49,215 nucleotides of DNA from RUG626 sp964411785 (GCA_964411785.1 CAYPMJ010000002.1:1-49215); one strand, 5' to 3'. Shown: positions 24,306-32,527, counted from the stretch's first letter. A program made the numbers and translations. Notes: generated by a model not told the origin, from the sequence alone.

Positions 24306-25739
24306 ATGAAAGAATTTATGGACAGGGATTTTCTGCTGGGCACAGAGACTGCAAAGCACCTTTTCCACGATTACGCGGAGGCAATGCCTCTGGTGGATTA
24401 TCATTGTCATATATCCCCGAGGGAGATCTATGAGGATCGCAGATTTGATAATCTGACAGAGGTATGGCTGGGCGGCAGACAGGCAGACGGGAGTTATTTC
24501 GGCGACCACTACAAATGGCGTGTGATGCGGTCCAATGGCGTCCCGGAGGAATATATAACCGGAGACAAGCCGGAGAAGGAGAGACTCCGCAAGTTTGCCG
24601 AGGCGCTGGAGCTGGCCATAGGAAATCCGATGTATCACTGGTGCAACCTGGAGCTTCGCAAGTTTTTCGGATATAATGGGGTGCTTACGCCGGATACGGT
24701 GGACGAGGTGTGGGAGCTGACTGAAGACAAGCTTCAGAACGATCCGGACATGACGACGCGTGGCCTGATTCGGCAGTCCAACGTGGCCATGATCGGCACG
24801 ACCGACGACCCGATCGATACGTTGGAGTGGCATGAGAAATTAGCCGCAGACCCGACGTTTACAGTGGGTGTATATCCGTCCTTCCGCCCTGATAAGGCGA
24901 TCAACATTGGAAAGGCCGGATTTGCTGAGTATATAGCTAAACTTGCTGCGAGCGTAGGGAAGAAGTCGCTGGACAGTGTGGAGGAAGTCTGTGAGGCGCT
25001 GACGGTCCGTCTGGAGTATTTTAAGAAGCACGGATGCAGGGCGTCAGATCATGGACTGGACTACATACCGTTCAGACAGGTTCCGGAGACAAAGGCGAAC
25101 ATAGCTCTTAAGAAGGCGCTGAATGGAGAAGCAGTGTCTCTTGAGGAGGCGGAGGGATATCAGACCGCTCTGCTGCTGCACCTGGGCAGAGAGTACCACA
25201 GGCTTGACATAGCCATGCAGCTCCACTATTCCTGTGTGAGAAATGTGAACCAGAGGATATTTAAGACAATGGGTCCGGACACAGGGGTGGATATGATAGG
25301 ACAGAACACCTGCGGAGCGTCCATCGGGGAGCTCCTGAACGCACTTGAGGTGGAGGGCTGCTGTCCGAAGACAATCCTGTATTCACTGAACCCGGCGGAT
25401 AACCAGCAACTGGGGACACTCATAGGCTGCTTCCAGTCGGATGAGCTGCCAGGGAAGATTCAGCACGGTTCAGCCTGGTGGTTTAACGATACGAAGGATG
25501 GCATGGAGGCTCAGATGCGGTCGCTGGCAAGCCTGGGTCTGCTTGGAAATTTTGTGGGCATGCTGACAGACTCGAGGTCTTTCCTCAGTTACGCACGGCA
25601 TGATTATTTCCGTCGAATTCTCTGCGATCTCATAGGGAAGTGGGTGGAGAACGGCGAGTATCCAAATGATGAAAAGGCCCTTTGCAGAATAGTGGAGGGG
25701 ATATGCTACAGGAATGCCGCTCGCTATTTTGGGCTGTGA
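24306..25739 (+). CDS. uxaC: Glucuronate/galacturonate isomerase
   Basis: The 477-residue length and motifs fit UxaC: DYHCHISPREIYED near residue 32 (metal-binding His-x-His), WRVMRSNGV, VGVYPSFRPDK, and the later GMLTDSRSFLSYARHDYFRR. It interconverts D-galacturonate and D-tagaturonate (or glucuronate and fructuronate), the first cytoplasmic step after release of saturated galacturonate by GH28. AAAAGGAGAAG precedes ATG 24306. The stop is 13 bp before the uxaB start. The tight uxaC-uxaB-uxaA order means the saturated branch is encoded as one block. Confidence 0.96.
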   Translation: MKEFMDRDFLLGTETAKHLFHDYAEAMPLVDYHCHISPREIYEDRRFDNLTEVWLGGRQADGSYFGDHYKWRVMRSNGVPEEYITGDKPEKERLRKFAEALELAIGNPMYHWCNLELRKFFGYNGVLTPDTVDEVWELTEDKLQNDPDMTTRGLIRQSNVAMIGTTDDPIDTLEWHEKLAADPTFTVGVYPSFRPDKAINIGKAGFAEYIAKLAASVGKKSLDSVEEVCEALTVRLEYFKKHGCRASDHGLDYIPFRQVPETKANIALKKALNGEAVSLEEAEGYQTALLLHLGREYHRLDIAMQLHYSCVRNVNQRIFKTMGPDTGVDMIGQNTCGASIGELLNALEVEGCCPKTILYSLNPADNQQLGTLIGCFQSDELPGKIQHGSAWWFNDTKDGMEAQMRSLASLGLLGNFVGMLTDSRSFLSYARHDYFRRILCDLIGKWVENGEYPNDEKALCRIVEGICYRNAARYFGL

Positions 25740-25752
25740 GAGGAGAAACAGA

Positions 25753-27246
25753 ATGGAAAAGCTCAATTACTCTGTCCTGAAGAAGTCCGGCTATAAAGGC
25801 TACATTCTGGAAAAGGCGCCTGAGAAGGTTCTGCAGTTCGGGGAGGGCAATTTCCTGCGTGCCTTTGTGGACTACTGGTTCGACGTGTCAAATGAAAAGG
25901 CAGACTGGAATGGCAAGTGTGTCCTTGTGCAGCCCATCGGAGGGGGGCTGGCGGACCTGATAAACAGTCAGGAGGGACTGTATACCCTCTACCTGCGGGG
26001 CAGGGAGAACGGCGAGAAGGTTGACAGGAAGCGTGTCATATCATCCGTATCGAGGTGCTTGAACCCATACCGGCAGGAAGATTATGAGGCAATGATGGAA
26101 GTCGCTGTTTCAGATGACCTGGAGTATATAGCCTCTAATACTACTGAAGCAGGAATAGTTTACGACCCGTCCTGCGGGAAGGATGATACGCCGCCCACCT
26201 CCTTCCCAGGCAAGCTCACACAGGTGCTGTACAGACGCTGGCAGGCGGGGAAAAGCGGACTTGTAATCCTGTCCTGTGAGCTGATCGACAACAACGGCAA
26301 AGAGCTGCAGAAGTGTGTAAATCAGTACGCGGAGCAGTGGAATCTGGAGGATGGGTTCAGGAGGTATGTAAATGAGGACTGCACCTTCTGTTCCACACTG
26401 GTTGACCGCATAGTACCCGGGAGGATACGTGATGCCGCGGAGGTGGAGCGCCTTGAGGAGCAGAATGGGTATCACGATGATCTCATTGACGTAGGAGAGG
26501 TATTTGGAGTTTGGAATATTGAGGGACCTGAGTGGCTGTCGGATAAGCTCCCATTCAGAAAAGCCGGCCTGAACTGTCCGGTGGTGCCGGATGTTACGCC
26601 GTACAAGAAGCGGAAGGTCCGTATACTGAACGGCGCACACACAGGCTTTGTGCTGGGTGCGTACCTGGCGGGCTTCGACATTGTCAGAGACTGTATGCAG
26701 AATGATACGGTGAGGGGATTTATGAACAAGATGCTTTATGATGAGATAATCCCCACTCTGCCGTTGGACAGGAGTGATCTGGAGAATTTTGCGTCCGCTG
26801 TCCAGGACCGCTTCAACAATCCTTTTGTGAACCACGAGCTTATGAGCATTTCATTGAACTCTACATCAAAGTGGCGTGCGAGGAACATGCCAAGCTTTCT
26901 TGAGTATGTAGAGAAGACGGGCAACCTCCCTGTCTGCCTCACGGCCAGCTTCGCTGCGCTGGAGGCGTTCTACTCCTGCGGGATCAGAGAGCTGAGCGAC
27001 AAGGGACTGGTGTGCGTGCGTCCAAAGGGAAATGAGTATATAGTCTCCGATGACCGTTGGGTTCTGGAGTTCTACTATGAACACAGGAATGATACACCTG
27101 CGGAGCTGACACACGCTGTTATGTCAAACCAGCAGATGTGGGGGCAGGATCTGACGGAGATAGCGGGATTTGAGGCGGCTGTGACGGAGCTTCTGAAGGC
27201 GATCCGCGAGAAGGGTGCGCTGGCGGTGTACGCCGCATGCCTGTGA
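25753..27246 (+). CDS. uxaB: Tagaturonate reductase (altronate oxidoreductase)
   Basis: The 497-residue protein belongs to the mannitol dehydrogenase family and matches UxaB: QFGEGNFLRAFVDYWFD near the start (nucleotide-binding region), VLVQPIGGG, and the catalytic-type segment KVRILNGAHT with Lys. It reduces tagaturonate to altronate with NADH. ATG 25753 is chosen because AGGAGAAAC lies directly upstream; longer in-frame starts would overlap uxaC. The length (typical about 480-500) is normal. It is followed after 10 bp by uxaA. Confidence 0.95.
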   Translation: MEKLNYSVLKKSGYKGYILEKAPEKVLQFGEGNFLRAFVDYWFDVSNEKADWNGKCVLVQPIGGGLADLINSQEGLYTLYLRGRENGEKVDRKRVISSVSRCLNPYRQEDYEAMMEVAVSDDLEYIASNTTEAGIVYDPSCGKDDTPPTSFPGKLTQVLYRRWQAGKSGLVILSCELIDNNGKELQKCVNQYAEQWNLEDGFRRYVNEDCTFCSTLVDRIVPGRIRDAAEVERLEEQNGYHDDLIDVGEVFGVWNIEGPEWLSDKLPFRKAGLNCPVVPDVTPYKKRKVRILNGAHTGFVLGAYLAGFDIVRDCMQNDTVRGFMNKMLYDEIIPTLPLDRSDLENFASAVQDRFNNPFVNHELMSISLNSTSKWRARNMPSFLEYVEKTGNLPVCLTASFAALEAFYSCGIRELSDKGLVCVRPKGNEYIVSDDRWVLEFYYEHRNDTPAELTHAVMSNQQMWGQDLTEIAGFEAAVTELLKAIREKGALAVYAACL

Positions 27247-27256
27247 GGAGGAGCCC

Positions 27257-28735
27257 ATGAGAGCGATCCGTATCCATCCAAGTGATAATGTGGCAGTTGC
27301 CCTGGAGGAAGTGAAGAAGGGGGAGATACTGGAGATCGGCGGGGCCAGGATAACGGCGCTGGAGGATGTGGCGCGTGGTCATAAGCTGGCCCTCACGGAT
27401 ATACACGCCGACGAGACGGTCATAAAATATGGGTGCGCCATAGGCATAGCGCGGGAGGAGATCCCGGCTGGGGCGTGGGTTCATACGCACAACGTCCGTA
27501 CAGGCCTGTCAGAGAGCGGGGAATACACCTATGAGCATAAGAGCTTTCCATTGCCGGATGTGGCGCCCAGGACATTCATGGGCTACAGAAGGCCGGATGG
27601 AAGAGCCGGGATAAGAAATGAGCTGTGGATAATCCCAACAGTTGGCTGCGTAAACTCAGTGGCCGCATCGCTTGTACGGGAGAATCAGGATCTGGTACGC
27701 GGCAGTGTGGAAGGGTTGTACGCTTTCCCGCACCCCTTTGGATGCAGTCAGATGGGCGGGGATCACGCCCAGACGAGGAAGCTTCTGGCGGCGCTGGCAC
27801 GACACCCCAATGCGGGAGGCGTGCTGGTTCTGGGGCTGGGGTGTGAGAATCTGACAATGGAGCAGTTCAGGACGGAGCTTGGTGCGTGGGACGAAAGGCG
27901 TGTAAAATTCCTCATCTGTCAGGAGGTCGAGGACGAACTGGCGGCAGGGACGGAACTGCTGCGTGAGCTGGCGGATTACGCGGGGGAGTTTAAACGCGAA
28001 GAGCTCCCGGCTTCGGAACTGGTGGTTGGCATGAAGTGCGGCGGGTCGGATGGACTTTCCGGGATAACGGCGAATCCGACAGTCGGACGTTTTTCAGATA
28101 GGCTTGTAGCGCTTGGAGGGTCGACGGTACTGACAGAGGTGCCGGAGATGTTTGGCGCAGAGTCCATTCTGTTCAGCCGGTGTGAGAGCAAAGAGATATT
28201 CAGACAGGCGGTAGACATGGTGAATGCCTTTAAGCAGTATTACGTAAGCCACGGGCAGGTGGTGTACGAGAATCCCAGCCCAGGCAACAAAGCTGGAGGT
28301 ATAACCACGCTGGAGGACAAGTCGTGCGGCTGCGTGCAAAAGGGAGGCAGCGCACAGATACGCGGTGTACTGCGATACGGCGATGGCGTGCAGGAAAAGG
28401 GGCTGAATCTTCTTTCAGGGCCCGGGAATGACCTGGTATCTGCCACGGCGTTGACAGCGGCTGGTGCACAGCTCATACTGTTTACCACAGGACGGGGCAC
28501 ACCCTTTGGAGCGCCGGCGCCCACTGTAAAGATATCCACAAATACGGCGCTGTTCAGGAAGAAGGGCGAGTGGATAGACTTCAACGCGGGGACAGTGGCC
28601 GAAGGAGAGACGTTGGACGCAGCGGGAGACAGACTGCTTGACTATGTCATGGAGGTGGCCTCCGGCAGGAGGACGAGCTCCGAGAAACGCGGAGCGAGAG
28701 AGATATCAATTTTCAAGGATGGGGTTGTACTGTGA
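27257..28735 (+). CDS. uxaA: Altronate dehydratase
   Basis: The 492-residue protein has the N-terminal SAF domain (about 1-90) joined to the large D-galactarate/altronate dehydratase domain. Recognisable segments are GYRRPDGRAGIRNE, FPHPFGCSQMGGDH, VVGMKCGGSDGLSGITANP and the C-terminal GRGTPFGAPAPTVKI. It dehydrates altronate to 2-keto-3-deoxygluconate and depends on iron or manganese. ATG 27257 follows GAGGAGGAGCC; longer starts would overlap uxaB. It is the last gene of the pectin run; a 16-bp hairpin follows its stop. The next enzyme required, KDG kinase, is not encoded here. Confidence 0.95.
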   Translation: MRAIRIHPSDNVAVALEEVKKGEILEIGGARITALEDVARGHKLALTDIHADETVIKYGCAIGIAREEIPAGAWVHTHNVRTGLSESGEYTYEHKSFPLPDVAPRTFMGYRRPDGRAGIRNELWIIPTVGCVNSVAASLVRENQDLVRGSVEGLYAFPHPFGCSQMGGDHAQTRKLLAALARHPNAGGVLVLGLGCENLTMEQFRTELGAWDERRVKFLICQEVEDELAAGTELLRELADYAGEFKREELPASELVVGMKCGGSDGLSGITANPTVGRFSDRLVALGGSTVLTEVPEMFGAESILFSRCESKEIFRQAVDMVNAFKQYYVSHGQVVYENPSPGNKAGGITTLEDKSCGCVQKGGSAQIRGVLRYGDGVQEKGLNLLSGPGNDLVSATALTAAGAQLILFTTGRGTPFGAPAPTVKISTNTALFRKKGEWIDFNAGTVAEGETLDAAGDRLLDYVMEVASGRRTSSEKRGAREISIFKDGVVL

Positions 28736-28744
28736 CCCATAAAG

Positions 28745-28790
28745 AGCTGTGAGGGAGTCATGGAGATGACTCCCTCACAGCTTTAAAACA
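28745..28790 (+). terminator. Probable terminator at the end of the pectin operon
   Basis: Perfect 16-bp stem (28745-28760 with 28767-28782) and a 6-nt loop, followed by only a short TTAAAAC. The stem is strong but the T-run is poor. Confidence 0.65.
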
Positions 28791-28863
28791 TTAAGATGGG
28801 ACACGAAAGGAAGAGCAGGACGAAAAAATGTTTATAATCTATCGGATTGAGCATAATAGAGGC

Positions 28864-28961
28864 AGACGGGGGCGGAGCTCTTAATAAGACCGGTATCCTG
28901 ACAGAAGTCAGGATGAAAGGTCAAGAGCTTTGAGACTCAAAATGAGTATATCCCCCCGTTT
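28864..28961 (+). ncRNA. Candidate structured RNA with a three-way junction
   Basis: Four nested or adjacent stems can be drawn by eye: P1 28864-28872 with 28953-28961 (9 bp, one G-T), P2 28875-28882 with 28923-28930 (8 bp with one wobble), P3 28895-28902 with 28907-28914 (perfect 8 bp, AGAA loop) inside P2, and P4 28935-28939 with 28943-28947. No known RNA class is recognised. A TATAAT box occurs at 28833-28838 without a clear -35. A 13-bp hairpin (28967-28995) follows. The strand is not certain, because the reverse complement folds similarly. Confidence 0.45.
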
Positions 28962-28966
28962 TGATT

Positions 28967-28995
28967 AACGGTCGCTTCAGGCTGAAGCGACCGTT
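28967..28995. terminator. Perfect 13-bp hairpin, possible terminator on either strand
   Basis: 28967-28979 pairs with 28983-28995 around GGC. It could end the candidate RNA on the plus strand or the 61-aa gene on the minus strand (its stop is 45 bp away). The T-run is weak on both strands. Confidence 0.5.
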
Positions 28996-29039
28996 TGAGT
29001 TATGCGAGGGTGAACCGGAACTTACAAAGGGTAATGCAA

Positions 29040-29225
29040 TTAAATATCGGCGAAGTCCTCAAACTCCTCAGGAGTAAAATCGGAGGAGTCGGCCTTGTGT
29101 GCCTTATTAGCTTTCAGACCAGCGAAGAAGTCGGAAATCTGCTTCCTGAAGAGGATTACAGTGGTCACAGCAGCGGCAACTGCAACCGCTACGGCGATGA
29201 TGGTCCAGATAGATTTTTTATTCAT
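29040..29225 (-). CDS. Small single-pass membrane protein, 61 aa, unknown
   Basis: The peptide has a short basic N-terminus (MNKKS), one Ala/Val-rich membrane helix (about residues 6-26), a basic and aromatic juxtamembrane stretch, then a Lys/Ala-rich and acidic C-terminal tail ending in EEFEDFADI. CTTTGGAGGC lies upstream of the ATG on the minus strand, a good ribosome binding site, which supports a real gene despite its size. No family is recognised; the layout recalls short YtxH-like membrane proteins. It stands alone between a tRNA gene and the candidate RNA. Confidence 0.65.
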   Translation of the reverse strand: MNKKSIWTIIAVAVAVAAAVTTVILFRKQISDFFAGLKANKAHKADSSDFTPEEFEDFADI

Positions 29226-29321
29226 GACGGAGCCTCCAAAGCAATTAATGAGATAAGAATTATTTTACACTATTTTACCTCGTAAAACAAGGGGTTTACA
29301 GAAAATTAACGGAAAGAGACT

Positions 29322-29344
29322 TCTGTCCAGATTTCGTGGACAGG
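29322..29344. repeat. Short dyad TCTGTCCA-N7-TGGACAGG
   Basis: 29322-29329 pairs with 29337-29344 (seven Watson-Crick pairs and one wobble). It lies upstream of the 61-aa gene on the minus strand and could be an operator or a small hairpin. Confidence 0.4.
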
Positions 29345-29370
29345 AAAGATAGGGTCAGGAGGGATGCAAA

Positions 29371-29403
29371 GGAAATAAAAAGATCCCTGTAAAACAGGGA
29401 TCT
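29371..29403 (-). terminator. Intrinsic terminator of tRNA-Thr
   Basis: On the minus strand, a perfect 9-bp stem (29395-29403 with 29381-29389) with a 5-nt loop is followed by TTTTTATTTCC, three bases beyond the tRNA 3' end. Confidence 0.85.
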
Positions 29404-29405
29404 GA

Positions 29406-29481
29406 TGGAGCTGGCAATGTGATTCGAACACACGACCTACGCATTACGAGTGCGTCGCTCTACCGACTGAGCTATGCCAGC
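29406..29481 (-). tRNA. tRNA-Thr (anticodon CGT)
   Basis: The minus strand folds as a complete 76-nt tRNA: acceptor GCTGGCA/TGCCAGC, D-arm AGCTCAGTCGGTAGAGC, anticodon stem ACGCA/TGCGT with loop CTCGTAA, TPsiC arm with GTTCGAATC, discriminator T and an encoded CCA (29406-29408). Anticodon CGT reads ACG. It has its own promoter and terminator. Confidence 0.95.
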
Positions 29482-29496
29482 GAACAACACTTGCAA

Positions 29497-29525
29497 AGTA
29501 TAGCACAAAAATGGAGAAACGTCAA
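29497..29525 (-). promoter_or_regulatory. Promoter of tRNA-Thr
   Basis: On the minus strand TTGACG (29525-29520), a 17-bp spacer and TATACT (29502-29497) end 15 bp upstream of the tRNA. Confidence 0.8.
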
Positions 29526-29746
29526 CAGGGAAAATCAAAAAAACGAAAAAACCTTCTATGCACCGTGTATTCGCTGTTTCCGGCACTGCTTTCAACCGCT
29601 GTTTCAAGCTGAACACGACCTATTGTATAAGGCTTGTTGTTAAATTGTGTTTAATTTGAGAGACGAGTAAAATAAATATATAAATGAAGTATCACGATTA
29701 CGCAAATTGTTCAGGCAATCTCCAGCGCTGTAATTTCTTTGCACGG

Positions 29747-29775
29747 TTGAAACAGAATGGAGGACGTGATACAAT
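29747..29775 (+). promoter_or_regulatory. Promoter upstream of dapF
   Basis: TTGAAA at 29747-29752, a 17-bp spacer and TACAAT at 29770-29775 give a leader of about 125 nt before dapF. The leader is AT-rich with one short dyad (GATTG..CAATC) and no recognised riboswitch. The region 29526-29746 shows nothing else I can support. Confidence 0.6.
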
Positions 29776-29906
29776 AGTCTCAGGGCTGACTTTGTACCTT
29801 TATTTGATGCAGGGATTGACGTATTAAGGCAATCGTGCAATGCCCACTCGCTTCACGGAATGATATAGTAACATATTCTGCATAATATATCAAGGAGGGC
29901 TTTTCA

Positions 29907-30767
29907 ATGCGGTTTACGAAGATGCAAGGTGCTGGAAACGATTTTGTAATTCTGAATAACTGGGACAGAAGTATTCCGATTGAGTGCTATCCCGAGCTTG
30001 CCAGGCGCATATGTCGGAGGAGACTATCGGTAGGTGCAGACGGACTTATGGTAGTGGAGCATCCGAGAGGGGACGGCAACTTGCGTATGGTGTTTTTCAA
30101 TGACGATGGGAGTGAGGGTGAGATGTGCGGAAACGGGGCGAGATGTATAGCCCGATACGCCTTCGAGAAGGGCCTATCAGGCGGGGATCTTGTGAGGGTA
30201 GAGACCATCTCAGGCACAGTGACAGGGCAGCGAGTCAATGAAAGTCTTTATACGGTACGTCTCGCAGATCCAACAGTGATAAAACCATGCTTTCAGGTCG
30301 TCATTGACGGGCAAAACCTTGACTGTGGCTATGTGGAGCAGGGCAGCCCAGGTATCCCCCATGCGGTGGTTTTTTCAGATGGCTGGCAGGATCTGCCGGA
30401 AGATGAGCTTCGGGAGCTGGGCCGCAGGATCCGTCACTATGAGGGATTTCCCAAGGGAGCCAATGTGACCTTCTGTAAGATGATTGGAGCAAACCATGTA
30501 ATCGCTAAGACCTTCGAACGTGGAGTTGAGAATTTCACTCTTGCCTGCGGCACCGGCTGTGGGGCAACTGCCACTGTACTTGCACTCAGGGAGCTTGTCA
30601 GCGGACAGAATGTGAGAATATCCATGCCGGGAGGCGAGCTCTCCGTCTCGCTCACAAAAAATGGGGAAAAGGTGACTGATGTATTTCTTACAGGACCTGC
30701 TGAGACAGTTGCGGAAGGTGAGCTGCTTGACTCCGCAGTCCTCTCGCTGCTGGAGAAAAAGAAATAA
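29907..30767 (+). CDS. dapF: Diaminopimelate epimerase
   Basis: The 286-residue protein has both catalytic Cys motifs, GNGARC in the first half and ACGTGCG in the second, plus MQGAGNDFV at the N-terminus. It converts LL- to meso-diaminopimelate for peptidoglycan and lysine synthesis in the cytoplasm. AAGGAGGGC precedes ATG 29907 by 8 nt. Other lysine genes are not nearby. The stop is followed by ACCCCCTT, which can pair with the ribosome binding site of the symporter gene downstream. Confidence 0.97.
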   Translation: MRFTKMQGAGNDFVILNNWDRSIPIECYPELARRICRRRLSVGADGLMVVEHPRGDGNLRMVFFNDDGSEGEMCGNGARCIARYAFEKGLSGGDLVRVETISGTVTGQRVNESLYTVRLADPTVIKPCFQVVIDGQNLDCGYVEQGSPGIPHAVVFSDGWQDLPEDELRELGRRIRHYEGFPKGANVTFCKMIGANHVIAKTFERGVENFTLACGTGCGATATVLALRELVSGQNVRISMPGGELSVSLTKNGEKVTDVFLTGPAETVAEGELLDSAVLSLLEKKK

Positions 30768-30768
30768 A

Positions 30769-30837
30769 ACCCCCTTTTCATCCAATAATAATGCGCTCAC
30801 CCCATGCATAGTCTGTATAAGCAGCTATCAAGGGGGT
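30769..30837 (+). promoter_or_regulatory. Possible ribosome-binding-site sequestering stem ahead of the symporter
   Basis: ACCCCCTT (30769-30776) is the exact complement of AAGGGGGT (30830-30837), which contains the ribosome binding site of the AGCS gene. The loop is 53 nt. Pairing would lower translation unless opened. Confidence 0.35.
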
Positions 30838-30842
30838 GAAAT

Positions 30843-32231
30843 ATGGGAGAACAGGCGGAGAGGGTTCTATCCAGCCTCGACGAGGCGGTGTGGGGAATGC
30901 CCACGGCGGCGCTTTTGCTTATATGTGGCTTTTTCCTTATGTGGAAAGCAGATTTTGTGCCGTTGCGTCGGTTTGGAACAATGATGAAGACGGTATTTGG
31001 TGGACTCTTCCACAAGGAGCGGACAGGGGATGTATCGCCCTTTGAAGCGCTTTGTACAGCGCTTGCCGGGACGGTTGGCACCGGAAACATCACCGGAGTG
31101 GTAGTGGCGCTGTGCATGGGCGGGCCCGGCGCGGTGTTCTGGATGTGGGTATCAGCACTTTTCGGAATGGGGACCAAATACTCAGAGATCGTACTTGCTG
31201 TCCGGTTCAGAGAGCGCTTCCATACTGGTTTCGTGGGCGGACCTATGTATGTCATAAAAAATGGACTTGGCGAAAGGTATCGCTGGCTGGCGGAGGCATT
31301 CTCGCTCTTTGAGGCTCTGGCGGCCTTCGGTATAGGCTGCATGATGCAGGTTGGCGGCGTGATGACTACTCTGCGCAGTGCAGCGGATGCTCTCTTCCCT
31401 GGGGCGGGAGCAGGTAAGGGCTTCTGTGTAATAGTTGGGTCTGTGCTGGCAGCTGCAACTGCCGCAACTATCTCAGGAGGGGCCGGCGGCCGTGGCCGGA
31501 TGGCGGCGCGGGTGGTGCCCGTTATGGCGCTGCTCTATGCCATTGGCGCAATTACTGTGGTGGCTGCAAATTTTGAACGTGTCCCGGAAGTGCTTGCGAG
31601 TATTTTCAGCGGAGCGTTCTCTTTTCACGCGGCTGCCGGCGGGACAGCCGGAGCAGCGTTATCCTGGGGCCTCAGGAGAGGGATGTTTTCCAATGAGGCG
31701 GGGCTTGGCTCCTCTCCTATCGCCCACGCCTCAGCACATGCCGGCAGTCCCGCAGAGCAGGGATGCTGGGGAGTGTTTGAGGTCTTCGCCGATACGGTGG
31801 TTATGTGTACCCTGACTGCACTGCTGGTGCTTGTCTCAGGTGTGCCGCTGCCGTCTATGGAGGCAGCTGGCGCAGAAATCTGCGGTGCGGCACTTGCAGC
31901 GGTTTTCGGAGTCAGGCCCGCAGCTGTGTTTCTCTCTGTCTCAATGCTCCTTTTCGCATACACCAGTATAGCCGGGTGGTCACTGTATGGAGAGCGATGC
32001 GCAGAGTTCCTGTGTGGAGAGCAGGTGATTATACCATACCGGGCAGTGTTTACAGCCGCTGTGCTGCTATCCTCTGTACTCAGTTTCCATCTGATAATAC
32101 ATATTTCAGATATTCTGAACGCTCTGATGATACTGCCCAACATGATCTCTCTGATACTCCTCTCCCCCGTGGTTCAGCAGGAAACAAGAAAGTATTTCGG
32201 AGATCACATGTGTAATGGGAAACGTATATAA
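30843..32231 (+). CDS. Sodium:alanine/glycine symporter family protein (AGCS)
   Basis: The 462-residue integral membrane protein has about eleven helices and the AGCS signatures ALAGTVGTGNITGV near residue 65, then GGPMYVIKNGLG and RRGMFSNEAGLGSSPIAHA. It imports alanine or glycine with Na+ (or H+). The ATG follows AAGGGGGTGAAAT. It is located 75 bp after dapF and could be transcribed with it, though D-/L-amino acid uptake and cell-wall synthesis are only loosely related. The next gene is convergent, with a shared strong hairpin region between them. Confidence 0.93.
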   Translation: MGEQAERVLSSLDEAVWGMPTAALLLICGFFLMWKADFVPLRRFGTMMKTVFGGLFHKERTGDVSPFEALCTALAGTVGTGNITGVVVALCMGGPGAVFWMWVSALFGMGTKYSEIVLAVRFRERFHTGFVGGPMYVIKNGLGERYRWLAEAFSLFEALAAFGIGCMMQVGGVMTTLRSAADALFPGAGAGKGFCVIVGSVLAAATAATISGGAGGRGRMAARVVPVMALLYAIGAITVVAANFERVPEVLASIFSGAFSFHAAAGGTAGAALSWGLRRGMFSNEAGLGSSPIAHASAHAGSPAEQGCWGVFEVFADTVVMCTLTALLVLVSGVPLPSMEAAGAEICGAALAAVFGVRPAAVFLSVSMLLFAYTSIAGWSLYGERCAEFLCGEQVIIPYRAVFTAAVLLSSVLSFHLIIHISDILNALMILPNMISLILLSPVVQQETRKYFGDHMCNGKRI

Positions 32232-32363
32232 TAAACGAAAAAACGACAAAAGGGACTTGCCGGTTGCTAAGGAAGCCTGAGACGGATGCGTCATCGGCGA
32301 TCAGCGGATTATTTCGGCCAGAGATGCGCTCTTATGGTTGAAATACCTAAGGCATTCCTGCGC

Positions 32364-32467
32364 ATTCCCGCCTTTCTCATGAAACATCTATCGCGAATCG
32401 CTCTCGCGGATTTGCGATAGACTCCCCGTATATCTCTATCGACGTTTCACTCGCATCTTGTGGGAAT
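32364..32467. repeat. Nested inverted repeat (three concentric arms)
   Basis: Concentric arms are ATTCCC 32364-32369 with GGGAAT 32462-32467, TGAAAC 32380-32385 with GTTTCA 32444-32449, and an 11-bp arm 32388-32398 with 32410-32420 (one G-T) around an 11-nt loop that itself begins CGC and ends GCGG. It lies in the 323-bp gap between convergent genes. It looks like a palindromic unit such as a REP/MITE-like element or a structured RNA; no class is recognised. Confidence 0.5.
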
Positions 32468-32483
32468 ACCGCGGAAACAAAGC

Positions 32484-32527
32484 AAACTCAGGCGGGAGGG
32501 GATGATATTCCCTTCCCGCCTGAGTTT
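32484..32527. terminator. Strong bidirectional hairpin between convergent genes
   Basis: AAACTCAGGCGGGA-GGG (32484-32500) pairs with CCCTTCCCGCCTGAGTTT (32510-32527), 17 bp with one bulge, around a 9-nt loop. On the minus strand it is followed by GCTTTGTTTCC and would end the ABC transporter message. It may also stop transcription from the AGCS side. Confidence 0.75.

Noticed and set aside
28995..29285. 96-codon plus-strand frame opposite the 61-aa gene
   Set aside because: No good start context, and it overlaps the minus-strand small protein that has a clear ribosome binding site and TM helix.
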